NCBI GenBank assembly: GCA_902543485.1
Contig: CACBYP010000003.1
Span: 1 to 64,000, forward strand
Source: an uncultured Pelagibacteraceae bacterium
Lineage (GTDB): Bacteria > Pseudomonadota > Alphaproteobacteria > Pelagibacterales > Pelagibacteraceae
Direction: 5' to 3'
Length of the DNA stretch: 64,000 nucleotides
The position numbers were made by a program, and so were the translations under genes. A model generated the notes under the pieces. That model worked only from the letters and a program-made list of their open reading frames with translations, was not told the DNA's origin and searched no databases. How positions within the stretch are numbered: position 1 is the stretch's first letter; every line of letters starts with the position of its first letter. This document shows, piece after piece, positions 23,167 to 33,598 of the stretch.

Positions 23167-26100
23167 ATGAAATTAAAACTTTTAATTTTAAAAATCATTT
23201 TAATTTTATCTTTTTTTTCAAATAGTAGTTTTGCAAAAAATTTACCACCTGGTTCTGGAATATCGGATGTTCCAGCTAATGTATTAATCCTTTTAGATAA
23301 GTCTGGAAGTATGAGTGTTAGAATGACCAGTGGAGCTGGCTTTTCTTATCCTTACAGTGTTGCAACAGATAGTAGTGGCGATGTTTATGTTGGTCAATAC
23401 TGGATACGTGGAATAAAAAAATTTACTTATTCAACAAAGAGTAATGATACTAGCTTTGCAAGTAGTGGTACTTATAGAGGAAGTGGTAATTGTAGATCTT
23501 ATTACCCATTGAATATGAAAGTACATAACAATAAATTGTATGTTGCTTCTTTTTATCAAAACAGAGTTTTTAGAATTGATCTTACAAGCGGTAGCTGTGA
23601 TTGGAACCAATTCTTAAATTATCCAAGAAATATTTCCATTGCGCAAAACACTTTATATGCAACAGGATATCGAGGTATGTTGACTTATAATATATCTGGA
23701 GCAACTCCTTCAAAAATAAGTTGCTCTTGGAGCGGAAATTTATCTTCTTACGCCCGTTATTATGGTCAGACTGCAGATTATAAAAGAGAAAATTATTATG
23801 TGCATTATAGTCGTTACATTTATAGATACACCATTGGAAGTAATGGTTGCATAAATACAAACTATTCTAGCAGATCTTATGTTGGTAATTGGTACTACTC
23901 ATATGGAATGGATCATCATCCATCAAATGAATTAATTTTATATGGTAGTGATTGGAGAAATCATAGAGTTACTAAAGTTACATTAAACACGTCAAGAAAT
24001 GGTTATACTGCAATAAAAAATATTGGTAGATACGGAAGAAATGCATCAAAGACTGGTAATGTCAGAATGTATGGTCCATGGGGTGTAACCGTAGATAAAA
24101 CCAATAACAGAGTATTAAGTACCAGTTATTATAAACAAAGTGTTAATGCATTTGATCTTGACTTAAATTTTGACAAAGAATTTGGAGGCTCTGCTGGAAC
24201 AAGAATGACAGGTGCCCATGAAGCTATTCAATCAATTGTTACAGATAGTTCTTTAACAGCAGGAGTAAATTTTGGATTTGGTTACTGGTCGTGGGATAAT
24301 AATGGGTCTGGTTTTAGATCTTGGACTGGCGATATAACTAATGGAAGGGCCACGCCTTGCACTAGTAGAGCCTGTATAAAAGTAAGAGCTCATAAACAAG
24401 GGGCGGCAAAAATCAATTCGATAATTAAATCCGTTCAGCCTGGTGGAGGAACGAATGCTGATAACTGGGCAAAACAAGCAGAAGAATATTATTTGCACAG
24501 TACTTTGTCTCCAATAGATAAAAACTTAACTTGTCAGAATAGTTATGTTTTAGTTATAGGTGATGGAGATTGGTATAATCACAACCGTGCCGCGAGGAGA
24601 GTATCAAAATTATTAAATTCACACAAAATAAAAACATTTACTGTAGCTTATGGAACAGGACTATCAAATAATGGTGTAAGAAACTTTAATAGGATGGCAC
24701 AAACAGGTGGAACTAATAGCGTTATTGTAGCAAGAACCACTCAATCTCTAAAGACACAATTAAAAGCTGCCATATCACAAATTATTGCTCAAAAATTATC
24801 TTTCTCTGCGCCTGCAATTACAGCAACAATTGAACAAGGTGGATCTTTATATCAAGCACAATTTGATTATGAACAAAATAAAGAGTGGAAAGGAACCTTA
24901 AAAAGTACTGCCATAGACTCTAATGGAGTTGTTGGTAAAAAGAATTGGGATGCAGCTGAATTATTAGAAAAAAGAAATACAGATGACAGAAAAATTTGGA
25001 CCCACCTTCCAAACACATCTGCAAATTCTGGTTATGGTAATTTAAATAATTGGGTAACATCAAATTACCAGGATATTGACAAGTTATTTACTCATACAAA
25101 TAATGAAGTGCCAAATTATCATAGTAAAAGTGATAACCCTACTAATACACAAAGATGTAAGAATGTTTCCTCAGTTCAAAATGATAATGAAGATGACATT
25201 AAAGGCCTAATACAGTTTGTTAGAGGACAAGATTATTTTGATTATGATGGTGATTGTAATTTAACTGAAACAAGACCTAACCCTCTTGGAGATATTTACC
25301 ATTCAGAATTAGTAGTGGTTTCAAAACCATCAGCTGAAACAGCTTTTGCAGGAAGAAATCAAGAAGCTTATTGGAGATCTTTGAAAAATTATTCTTCATT
25401 TGCACAAAAACATTCTTCAAGAAAAGAAACAGTTTATGTTGGCGCAAATGACGGCATGCTTCATGCATTTGATGGAAAGACTGGTAAAGAAATTTGGGCA
25501 TTTGTTCCACCATTCATTGCATCAACAATGCCAAATATGGTTAACGTAAATTTAAATAGAAGTGGGGTTGGTGGATCTAATGCTATTTATGGTGTTGATG
25601 GATCCGTTACTGCGCATGATATGTTTTATAAAGGTCCTTACGATAGCAAAAAAGAATGGCATACAATACTAATGGTTCCATACGGTAGAGGTGGTGCAGG
25701 ATTTTCTGTATTAGATATCACAGATCGAGATGCACCAATGCATTTATATTCAGTGCTTAATGATGGTATTCAAACTAAAGTCCATGTAATGGATCATAAT
25801 GGAACTATTTCAAGTTATGATTACATCAAAAAAATTTATGATTTAGCAAGTTTCTTTGAGTCTATTACTGTAAGTTCGAATAATAAAGGTGACTTAACAT
25901 GTAAAAGTGATCAATCAACTGATTGTCAGGAAAGCAATGTTTGGACTTTAGATGTTCCTAATTTGAGTAAATCTGATATTTCAATATTAATTGACGATAA
26001 ACCATTTACTAATTTTACAGTTAAGTCCTCTACAATCACAATACCTGCACCACCTAGTGGTGGGCAAGCTCAAACAAAGCCAGCAACTGAGATCACATTA

Positions 26101-27312
26101 ATAAATAAAACATTAAAATTTTATGGAGCAGATCCATGTTCAAGCAATCCAAATGCACCTTGTACCTTAAGTAGTTCGAATATGGCTTTACATATTAAGC
26201 CTGGCTCTGCACAAACTGGGGTATTAAGCCAACCTGAATACGATTATAGTGAATTAGGTGGAACTTGGTCGTCACCTAGAATTATAAGAATGCCAAATAA
26301 AGGTCCTGGTGATAATAATTTAGAGGATGATATTTATGTTGCAATTATGGGTGGAGGATACGGTGTTCAAAATTCAGGTGTTGGTTCTAATTTAACAATT
26401 GTTAATCTTGAGGATACAACGTTCCCAGGCAAACTTGAAAAAAGAATAGATATAGAGGATATGTTGACGAATGATATCGTTAATTCAACACCAGGATCAC
26501 CTGTTGTAATAACTGCAGATACCGCAAGAGGAATTGATTTTAGAGGTGCGCTTGTCTACATCAGCGATCTTGAAGGAAAAATTACTAAATTTAATTTAAC
26601 AAATAATAGAACTGATGGAACAGGTAAAGCTTTAAAGATGTATGATAGCACAACATTATTTAAAGCAGGTTCAAACCAAACTAATGGAAGGTATATGTAT
26701 CATTCTATGGATGCAACAATTGGACAAACTACTAATTCATTATGGTTATATGCTGGAACTGGAGATTATGAGAGAATAGGAAATACAAGTAATGGTACAG
26801 ACAACTTAATGATTGGTATTAGAGATCCTCATTATCCTGAATATAGAGATGTAGCAGTTCCTAAAAAAGCTGCTGATTTAACGAAATGTAAAAATACCAC
26901 TAAGGACAAAACAGGTGCTAAATGTCCAACGTCAACAGATACTGGTTGGTATATAAAATTAGATAAATCTCAGAAAGTTACTGCTGAACCAACTGTATCA
27001 AGTGGGTTGGTATATTTTCCAATTTATCAACCAACATCATCAGTTAATAAATGTAGTCTCGGTGATGCATTTATTTGTGGAGTTGATGATGAGTGCGGAA
27101 CAAATTTCTCATCTAATCTTAAAAATTTGAGAAAAGGAGATGCTTGTAAATATGTTGGACAAGGTGTTTTATCCAAAATTGTAGTTTTTGCTGGTAAGCT
27201 ATTTGCAAACATTGCTGGTCAATCTGCTGGAAGCATAAAAGACTTAGTTAGCATTGAAGCTGCTGCGGGTGGAACATCTAGTTACAGAAGTTCTTGGAGA
27301 CAGAACTATTAA
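23167..27312 (+). CDS. pilY1: PilY1-like pilus tip adhesin with a propeller inserted in its vWA domain
   Basis: 1381 residues, longer than the about 1160 of Pseudomonas PilY1. Signal peptide about 1-23. A von Willebrand A domain opens with VLILLDKSGSMS (MIDAS Asp44, Ser46, Ser48). It is interrupted at about 55-338 by repeated Tyr/Gly-rich blades (YSVATDSSGDVYVGQY, YGPWGVTVDKTNNRVLS) resembling an NHL/six-bladed propeller, and resumes at about 340 with TRMTGAHEAIQSIV, GGGTNADNWAKQA and YVLVIGDGDW. A calcium-loop-like DYDGDCN lies near 692. The C-terminal half is the PilY1 beta-propeller (VYVGANDGMLHAFDGKTG; VPYGRGGAGFSVLDI). Predicted role: tip adhesin and regulator of retraction. It follows the minor pilins directly. 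Confidence 0.92.
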   Translation: MKLKLLILKIILILSFFSNSSFAKNLPPGSGISDVPANVLILLDKSGSMSVRMTSGAGFSYPYSVATDSSGDVYVGQYWIRGIKKFTYSTKSNDTSFASSGTYRGSGNCRSYYPLNMKVHNNKLYVASFYQNRVFRIDLTSGSCDWNQFLNYPRNISIAQNTLYATGYRGMLTYNISGATPSKISCSWSGNLSSYARYYGQTADYKRENYYVHYSRYIYRYTIGSNGCINTNYSSRSYVGNWYYSYGMDHHPSNELILYGSDWRNHRVTKVTLNTSRNGYTAIKNIGRYGRNASKTGNVRMYGPWGVTVDKTNNRVLSTSYYKQSVNAFDLDLNFDKEFGGSAGTRMTGAHEAIQSIVTDSSLTAGVNFGFGYWSWDNNGSGFRSWTGDITNGRATPCTSRACIKVRAHKQGAAKINSIIKSVQPGGGTNADNWAKQAEEYYLHSTLSPIDKNLTCQNSYVLVIGDGDWYNHNRAARRVSKLLNSHKIKTFTVAYGTGLSNNGVRNFNRMAQTGGTNSVIVARTTQSLKTQLKAAISQIIAQKLSFSAPAITATIEQGGSLYQAQFDYEQNKEWKGTLKSTAIDSNGVVGKKNWDAAELLEKRNTDDRKIWTHLPNTSANSGYGNLNNWVTSNYQDIDKLFTHTNNEVPNYHSKSDNPTNTQRCKNVSSVQNDNEDDIKGLIQFVRGQDYFDYDGDCNLTETRPNPLGDIYHSELVVVSKPSAETAFAGRNQEAYWRSLKNYSSFAQKHSSRKETVYVGANDGMLHAFDGKTGKEIWAFVPPFIASTMPNMVNVNLNRSGVGGSNAIYGVDGSVTAHDMFYKGPYDSKKEWHTILMVPYGRGGAGFSVLDITDRDAPMHLYSVLNDGIQTKVHVMDHNGTISSYDYIKKIYDLASFFESITVSSNNKGDLTCKSDQSTDCQESNVWTLDVPNLSKSDISILIDDKPFTNFTVKSSTITIPAPPSGGQAQTKPATEITLINKTLKFYGADPCSSNPNAPCTLSSSNMALHIKPGSAQTGVLSQPEYDYSELGGTWSSPRIIRMPNKGPGDNNLEDDIYVAIMGGGYGVQNSGVGSNLTIVNLEDTTFPGKLEKRIDIEDMLTNDIVNSTPGSPVVITADTARGIDFRGALVYISDLEGKITKFNLTNNRTDGTGKALKMYDSTTLFKAGSNQTNGRYMYHSMDATIGQTTNSLWLYAGTGDYERIGNTSNGTDNLMIGIRDPHYPEYRDVAVPKKAADLTKCKNTTKDKTGAKCPTSTDTGWYIKLDKSQKVTAEPTVSSGLVYFPIYQPTSSVNKCSLGDAFICGVDDECGTNFSSNLKNLRKGDACKYVGQGVLSKIVVFAGKLFANIAGQSAGSIKDLVSIEAAAGGTSSYRSSWRQNY

Positions 27313-27325
27313 TCGATAAAAATTT

Positions 27326-29923
27326 ATGAAAAAGATTTTAATTAGTATAATCTTATTCTTTTTGTTTAGTTCCATAAGTTATGCTGGCCCTTGTTTAACA
27401 ACAATAGCTAGCGCATCAACCAACCAATTAGCTTGTGCCGATGATGATATTTTAAATGTTACTTCTGCTGGTTCTATTACCTACAATGACCATAAGGCTG
27501 TTGATCTCGAAGATATAAGTGGAGTTCAAATTACCAATGATGGAACAATTCAAACAGAGGATGGAACTAACAAACAAAAGGCTATTCATGCTGAATCATC
27601 TTTAAATACAACAATAACTAATAATGGAACTATCAATTCAGATAATAATGAAGGTATAATCTTAGATTATGCTGAAAATGTTATAATTACTAATAACGCT
27701 GGGGCCACAATAAGTGCTGAAGGAAATAACGCAATCTCAGGAAAAAACGTTGGTAACTGTCATTTTAATGGTACTAATTGCCATGCCGATTTATCTGGTC
27801 AATCAAATGGTGTTGGCCTTACATTGTATAATTATGGGACTATTACTTCTGCTCATGAAACAATTTGGTTAGGTTCAGGAGCCTCAGGTAATCACAGGAG
27901 TAAGGGTCTAAAAATTTATAATTATGACGGTGGAATTATTAAAACAACAGGTGAAGGCGATAGTCCAATTAAAGCATTTCATTTAGTTGATTTTGAATTC
28001 GTTAATTATAAAGGAGGAACAATTGAAGGTGCTGACAGACACGCAGTGAATACTGAACAATCTGAAGATGTCAATTTTACTAATCATGGAACAATAACTG
28101 CAGCAGATAAAAGTGCATTTTATTGCAAAACATGCCCGGATACTACTTTCATTAATACAGGGACAATGTCAGGTGGAAATAATACTGTAGTAATTTCGCA
28201 TGGTGATAATATTAGTGTAACAAATTCTGGAACAATAACTGCTACAGGTGCAAATTCAGGTTTATCAATAAATCAATCGGACGGCGCCGTTGTAACTAAT
28301 ACTGGCACTATATCTGGTGTTCGTATGGGAATGCAATCTTCAAATGTAGATAATTCTACGATAACAAATTATGGAACCATTTCTGCAAGCGCAAATTTAG
28401 GATATGGAATATTGTATGAAAATGATGGAACCAACAGAGTAAATAATACTTTAAACAATTATGGCACGATTAGTGCAACATCAGGTTCTTTTGCAGATGG
28501 AATTGGTATTGGAAGGAATGCCACCCCAATGTTTAATATTACGATAAATAATTATGGTACAATTACTGGGTCTGGTAATTCTATATTTATACTTAACTCT
28601 TCTAGTACAGGTATAAATATTGTTACTAAAGATGAAGGTACGTATGAAGGCTCGATTGATTTAAAAGATTCAACTACGACAATGACATTAGATTGTAGTA
28701 TTTCAAAAGATCAAAAAATAGAAATTCTTAGAAAAACGAATATGGTTGTCACAAATAATCTTTGTGGAAATGATACCTATGAAATATTAGACAGCAATAG
28801 TGATCCAGATGCAGACAACTCTGAAACAGATGGTTTTTTATATGTTTATGGTGAAGATTTAGATATTGATAGCCATAATAAAAAATATCGATCTGAAATA
28901 TTTTTATCTAATTTAAATGATATTTTCAATTCGGTTTCAGAAGAAAAAAAATCTAGTGGATATTACTCTGTTAAAAAAAGAGACAACATTTATAAAAATG
29001 AAACAACAGGTGTTACCGGAGACATTAAAATCGAAAATGATAATTTTACACCGTTCTTAAGTTATTCGAGTCAGCAAGCTAAATTTAATAATGGAGAAGC
29101 TTTAGATAGTGAAAATTTAGCTATTGGTCTAAAAAAAGAAATCGATTACGAGAAATTTAAATTTTCTGTAGTTTCAATTTTTGGATTAACTCAAAATAAA
29201 TACTTAGATCTTGAAACTGAAACACAACAAACAATTTCTAAAGAAAATCTAGGTCAATTTGCTGGTGTAAATTACAAAGCATCCAAGGATATAGATATTA
29301 ATGATAGTCAAAGTTTAAATATTGAAGTGGATGGTAAATATGGTCTAAGAAGATTACCTACTTATTTGTCATCATTTACAGATGGAGATCTTTCTGTTGA
29401 TGATGCGGTAGATCAAGTATTATCAGGTGGATTTAATGTTGAGTATTCAAAATCTTTTGAAAATGGCTTCGTTCTTAAGCCATATACAGGCCTATCTTTT
29501 AATCAAACTTTGAGTGAAAAAATTGACATTGTTGCAGACGGTGAAAGAAAAGACATGGCCCATTATATGAATGATGATTTAGCAGTAAAAGCAGGTTTAA
29601 ATATTAGCAAAAATACTGATAATTTCGGCTTAAACTTTAATATAGAGTTTAATGAACAAAATGGTCTTAAAGACAGTCAAGTAAGTATTTCATTAACGAA
29701 AGTAATTCAAAATAATATTAGCAAAAAAATAGAGGGTTTACCTATTGATCCAGAATTAGAGAAATTATTTGATCAACTACAACTAGCTAAAGAAAATGAG
29801 AGATTAGCTGAGATAAGCGGTAGAGCAGTTGAAGAGAATAGAATAATGAAAGAAATGATTATTCAATTGATTAAAGAAAATAATAAACTCAAGACTGAAA
29901 GAAATCTTCTATTAAGAAACTAA
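27326..29923 (+). CDS. Autotransporter-like adhesin with C-terminal coiled coil
   Basis: 865 residues. Signal peptide (cleaved near residue 21, SYA/GP). About residues 50-460 contain many degenerate repeats centred on N-x-G-T-I/M (TNDGTIQT, TNNGTINS, TNHGTITA, TNSGTITA, NNYGTISA), the pattern of a right-handed beta-helix passenger. About 560-800 alternates polar and aromatic strands like an outer-membrane autotransporter barrel (FTPFLSYSSQQAKF, FVLKPYTGLSFNQTL). Instead of ending at the last strand, it continues into a charged heptad-like coiled coil (about 805-865). It starts 13 bases after pilY1 and so appears to be the last gene of the pilus tip operon. Its 3' end overlaps the convergent transglutaminase gene by 12 bases. 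Confidence 0.75.
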   Translation: MKKILISIILFFLFSSISYAGPCLTTIASASTNQLACADDDILNVTSAGSITYNDHKAVDLEDISGVQITNDGTIQTEDGTNKQKAIHAESSLNTTITNNGTINSDNNEGIILDYAENVIITNNAGATISAEGNNAISGKNVGNCHFNGTNCHADLSGQSNGVGLTLYNYGTITSAHETIWLGSGASGNHRSKGLKIYNYDGGIIKTTGEGDSPIKAFHLVDFEFVNYKGGTIEGADRHAVNTEQSEDVNFTNHGTITAADKSAFYCKTCPDTTFINTGTMSGGNNTVVISHGDNISVTNSGTITATGANSGLSINQSDGAVVTNTGTISGVRMGMQSSNVDNSTITNYGTISASANLGYGILYENDGTNRVNNTLNNYGTISATSGSFADGIGIGRNATPMFNITINNYGTITGSGNSIFILNSSSTGINIVTKDEGTYEGSIDLKDSTTTMTLDCSISKDQKIEILRKTNMVVTNNLCGNDTYEILDSNSDPDADNSETDGFLYVYGEDLDIDSHNKKYRSEIFLSNLNDIFNSVSEEKKSSGYYSVKKRDNIYKNETTGVTGDIKIENDNFTPFLSYSSQQAKFNNGEALDSENLAIGLKKEIDYEKFKFSVVSIFGLTQNKYLDLETETQQTISKENLGQFAGVNYKASKDIDINDSQSLNIEVDGKYGLRRLPTYLSSFTDGDLSVDDAVDQVLSGGFNVEYSKSFENGFVLKPYTGLSFNQTLSEKIDIVADGERKDMAHYMNDDLAVKAGLNISKNTDNFGLNFNIEFNEQNGLKDSQVSISLTKVIQNNISKKIEGLPIDPELEKLFDQLQLAKENERLAEISGRAVEENRIMKEMIIQLIKENNKLKTERNLLLRN

Positions 29924-31804
29924 TTTAAATATTTTTATAAAACCCAACTTATTATTAGAATATATCTCTTCCTCAAAAACTTTAAAAAATATTTTGTGTT
30001 TTTGTTTATCATTACTTGAAAGCTTAAAGTAAATTTGTTGCAAAGTGTCAGATTTTAAAATATTTAATTTTTTTCTTTTTCCTAATAAAATAATAAACAA
30101 TCTCAATTTGAGTAAATTAATTGAATTTATACTCAGTATAAACCTTACTAATATGTAAATTAGTAGTGGAGCAAAAATCCAGACAAATATTTTTGAAAAT
30201 TGTAAATTTAAGATTTTTTCAACAAAGTTTTTTCTTTGATTATCATCATAAGATAGTAGATGCTGTGTCCATACAAAATCTGCATAATTGAAATAGAAAC
30301 TTAAAGTTTTTATAAATCTAGATGAAAAGAAACCTTTTGAAGAAAAGTCATCGGTGCTAAAAACATTATTTAAACTATTAATAATATTTTCTTTCGGAAT
30401 AGCTCTTGTAGGATCTACTCTAACCCAGCCCTTATCATCTAACCAAACTTCTGCCCAAGCATGAGTATCTTTTTGTTTAAATAAATAAAAGTTACCGATT
30501 TCATTCAATTCTCCACCATGGTAACCAGTTACAATTCTACTCGGTATGCCACCTAACCTTGAAAGTAAAACAAATGTTCCCGCATAATATTCGCAATATC
30601 CTTCTCTATCGTTAAAAAAGAAATTTTCATAATTATTTATTGATGTTTGCTTTGGACTTAAATTATAAAAATAAGTTTCATCAGAAAATTTATCGTAAAT
30701 TTTATTTATAAAGTCCTCTTTTGTAGAATTATTATTTTCTTTAACCCATAGTTTTAATTTATTTGAAACTGTTTTGGGTAATAAAGTGTAATAACTTTTA
30801 ATATCCTCATCTAAGTCAAAAGTAGTTTTAATATTATGAAATTTAATTTGTTTTTTTCTATCTATTAGATCTCTGCTAATAAATGTTTGATTAAATAAAT
30901 CTTTCGAGATTTTAATATTTTCATTTGCTAACTGTGAATTCTTTAAACTAGGTATCCACTTTTTTTTGTAAGGTTCTAAAATTATTTGGTAAGAATTGTT
31001 TAAATCTGACTTATCTGAGATTTTAAAATTATCTTTAAATTTACTGAATAAAAAATAGCTAGATGATGGCCTCCAAGATTGATCGTCCTCCATATAATCA
31101 AATACTTTTACCCTGAAATATAGATCATCTTGTCTATAACCCTTGTTTATTAAGGTAAATATCTCCTCATCAGAATTAGAGAATTGACTAAAAGAGCCTA
31201 AACTTATTGTATCTGGAATACCCAAAGAACTTGCTGAATTATCAAATAGTCTAAAGTTAACCTCTGCTCTTGGAAAAATTAAATAAAAAATAATTATGAA
31301 GGGAAATATACTTAGCCCAAATCCTAAATATTTTAAAATATTTTTAAAACTAAATTCCAAGAGTTCTTTCTGTTGAATAAGGTACATATTTATGACTAAT
31401 AAAATAATTATACACAAAGAAACTAGTGAGCTAATAATGCCCTGATCTTTAATCAAACTTGCAACAGCAATAATCATACAAATTAAATTAAATGATAAAA
31501 TATTATTTTTATTAGATAATTCAGAAAATTTAATGATTAGTAAAACAGCTAAACAATTTAAAAAATATTCTTCTGACATAACATACTGATTTAAAACAAG
31601 TTGAAGGTATAAAGCCGTAATGGCAAACAATCCTATGAATATAGATTTATATTTAAAAATAAGATTAGAAAATAGATAACTGATAAAAAATAATATTACC
31701 CAAAATATTAAATTATTAAAAATTAAGTTTTTCGATAGATTAAAAATGCATAATCCTAATAGAGCATATGTAATTAAATTTATATTTTTATTAATTTTTA
31801 GCAT
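29912..31804 (-). CDS. TgpA-like membrane transglutaminase (DUF3488 + transglutaminase core)
   Basis: 630 residues from the ATG at 31804, which overlaps the DUF58 gene by 14 bases (a TTG two codons earlier is also open). About 1-190 is a membrane region with several helices (DUF3488), followed by a periplasmic transglutaminase-like domain with the catalytic triad visible: Cys near 402 (GYCEYYAG), His near 446 (DTHAWAEVW) and Asp near 464 (VDPTRA). Another membrane helix (about 537-557) and a cytoplasmic tail follow. The TgpA family is linked to cell-envelope maintenance; the set MoxR, DUF58, TgpA is a standard cluster. Substrate unknown. Confidence 0.9.
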   Translation of the reverse strand: MLKINKNINLITYALLGLCIFNLSKNLIFNNLIFWVILFFISYLFSNLIFKYKSIFIGLFAITALYLQLVLNQYVMSEEYFLNCLAVLLIIKFSELSNKNNILSFNLICMIIAVASLIKDQGIISSLVSLCIIILLVINMYLIQQKELLEFSFKNILKYLGFGLSIFPFIIIFYLIFPRAEVNFRLFDNSASSLGIPDTISLGSFSQFSNSDEEIFTLINKGYRQDDLYFRVKVFDYMEDDQSWRPSSSYFLFSKFKDNFKISDKSDLNNSYQIILEPYKKKWIPSLKNSQLANENIKISKDLFNQTFISRDLIDRKKQIKFHNIKTTFDLDEDIKSYYTLLPKTVSNKLKLWVKENNNSTKEDFINKIYDKFSDETYFYNLSPKQTSINNYENFFFNDREGYCEYYAGTFVLLSRLGGIPSRIVTGYHGGELNEIGNFYLFKQKDTHAWAEVWLDDKGWVRVDPTRAIPKENIINSLNNVFSTDDFSSKGFFSSRFIKTLSFYFNYADFVWTQHLLSYDDNQRKNFVEKILNLQFSKIFVWIFAPLLIYILVRFILSINSINLLKLRLFIILLGKRKKLNILKSDTLQQIYFKLSSNDKQKHKIFFKVFEEEIYSNNKLGFIKIFKLVS

Positions 31805-32708
31805 AAGCAAGGTATTTATAAATTTGATTTAATGATTGTTCCTTTTTATCAAGCAAGAAAATGTTTCCTTGATGCTTTAATGTGAGATTAATTTTATTTT
31901 GATAAAAATATTCAATAATATAAATGGAATAGCTAAGTAATAATTCGAATTCTAATTCGTTATATCTGTCTAAATCTAAAATTAATTTCTGAGTTTTTTC
32001 TTTATCTTTAAATATTTTAATATATTTCTTATCTATTGTTGATTTTTTCCAAGCTATTTTAGAATAACTATCTCCATTTTTAAATTCATCTATTCCATCA
32101 AAGTCATCGGCATCAATTGATTTATCTATATTAAACTCATTTAAAAGTTCTTGATTTGGCTTTATACTTTGTGGATAAACAATTATATCGCAATCGGGCT
32201 TATGATTTATTTTTGTTTTTATTATACCAAATGGATAAATTGAATTTAGAGTGATGGTATCTAATAAATATACTCCTCTCAATTTTTTATTATAATTTAA
32301 ATTGAAAAAGTTAATTTTTTTAAAGAAATTAAAGTTTCCTATGTTTTGTTTTTGATAATTTAAATTTATATTAAGTTTTTTTTCTTTCGATAAATTTTCG
32401 ATTATAAAAGTTAAACTTTTATTTTTATTAGCCTCAACATAATATTCGTTTAAAGAACTTATCTTTAAATTATTAATATTTTGATGGGATATAAGTATGG
32501 ATATAAAGAAAATAAAAAAAATAATAATTGATAAGAGCAATCCCGAGTTATTTTCATAAAATACTGAAATCAAAAAACAAAAAAAAACAAATAACGAAAG
32601 GCCAATGCCATTCAAATTTGGATAGATATATATTTTTGAATTGTTTCTTGATTTGAAGAAATTTCTAAAATTTATTTGATTAAATCTTTTTAGAGATAGA
32701 ACTGACAT
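31791..32708 (-). CDS. DUF58 domain membrane protein
   Basis: 305 residues. Two adjacent hydrophobic helices (about 32-50 and 55-73) anchor it; the soluble part contains the DUF58 core with the signature FKNGDSYSKIAWKKSTIDKK (about 210-229, compare the family's R-x-Y-x-x-GD-x-x-R-x-I-x-W). DUF58 proteins accompany MoxR AAA ATPases and TgpA-type transglutaminases, as here, where it overlaps moxR by one base and the transglutaminase gene by 14. The function is probably envelope-related adaptor work, not defined biochemically. Confidence 0.85.
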   Translation of the reverse strand: MSVLSLKRFNQINFRNFFKSRNNSKIYIYPNLNGIGLSLFVFFCFLISVFYENNSGLLLSIIIFFIFFISILISHQNINNLKISSLNEYYVEANKNKSLTFIIENLSKEKKLNINLNYQKQNIGNFNFFKKINFFNLNYNKKLRGVYLLDTITLNSIYPFGIIKTKINHKPDCDIIVYPQSIKPNQELLNEFNIDKSIDADDFDGIDEFKNGDSYSKIAWKKSTIDKKYIKIFKDKEKTQKLILDLDRYNELEFELLLSYSIYIIEYFYQNKINLTLKHQGNIFLLDKKEQSLNQIYKYLAYAKN

Positions 32709-33586
32709 TAACTTAAATCAATTTTTTCAAGGATCTCTTTGTTGACGAATTCTATTTTTTCCTCTTGATTTAAAAACCTTATTCTATGCCTTAAAATATA
32801 AGGAATTGTATCTTTGATATCCTGGTGAGTTACATAATCTTTATTGTTAATAATTGCCCAACCCCTAGCTAAATCAATTATTTGTTTTAAACATCTGGCA
32901 GAAACGTAAATTTTTTGATCAAGACTTTGGATTCTTTGCTCTATACTTACAACATATTTATAAATCTCATCTTTAACAGTTATAATATTTTTTCTTTCTT
33001 TAATTTTTTGCCAATCTACATTTTCAGATTTATGTTGATCAAAATTAATTTCTTTCTTTAACATCTCTATTTTGTCGTCATCATTTAAATCTGATAAAGA
33101 ATAAGAAATCATAAATCTATCTAATTGAGAATCTGGAAGAGAACTTGTTCCAGATGAGTCCATGGGATTTTGTGTGGCAATCACAAAAAAAGGCTCTGGA
33201 AGAGAATGACTTATTCCATCAATTGAAACTTTTTTTTCTTCCATTGCTTCAAGAAAGGCACTTTGAGATTTTGGACTACCTCTATTTAATTCATCTGCCA
33301 GAACAATATTTGTAAAAATTGGACCTTTCTGGAAATTCAATTTACCATCTAAAAAAATATTAAATCCAAGTATATCACTTGGTAAAAGATCTGAAGTAAA
33401 CTGAACTCTTTTAAAATTTAGACCTAAACTTTGTGTAATTGCTTTTGCAAATGTTGTCTTGCCTGATCCTGGATAATCTTCTATCAATATACTTCCTTCT
33501 GAAACGATTGCTGCCAATGTCAATTTAATTTTCTCAGAGTTGCCAACGACTATTTTAGAAGTATTACTTATTATTTTTTCAAACAT
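32708..33586 (-). CDS. MoxR-family AAA+ ATPase
   Basis: 292-residue AAA+ ATPase. Walker A as DYPGSGKTTFAKAI (about 37-50), Walker B as IVLADELNRGSPKSQSAFLE (about 103-122), sensor 1 in FFVIATQNP (about 148-156) and the MoxR-typical LPDSQLDRFM. MoxR proteins act as chaperone-like remodelers with DUF58 or vWA partners. It is 12 bases downstream of the prepilin peptidase gene and overlaps DUF58 by one base, so pilD-moxR-DUF58-tgpA is likely one operon. Confidence 0.93.
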   Translation of the reverse strand: MFEKIISNTSKIVVGNSEKIKLTLAAIVSEGSILIEDYPGSGKTTFAKAITQSLGLNFKRVQFTSDLLPSDILGFNIFLDGKLNFQKGPIFTNIVLADELNRGSPKSQSAFLEAMEEKKVSIDGISHSLPEPFFVIATQNPMDSSGTSSLPDSQLDRFMISYSLSDLNDDDKIEMLKKEINFDQHKSENVDWQKIKERKNIITVKDEIYKYVVSIEQRIQSLDQKIYVSARCLKQIIDLARGWAIINNKDYVTHQDIKDTIPYILRHRIRFLNQEEKIEFVNKEILEKIDLS

Positions 33587-33598
33587 AAATTTAAATGC

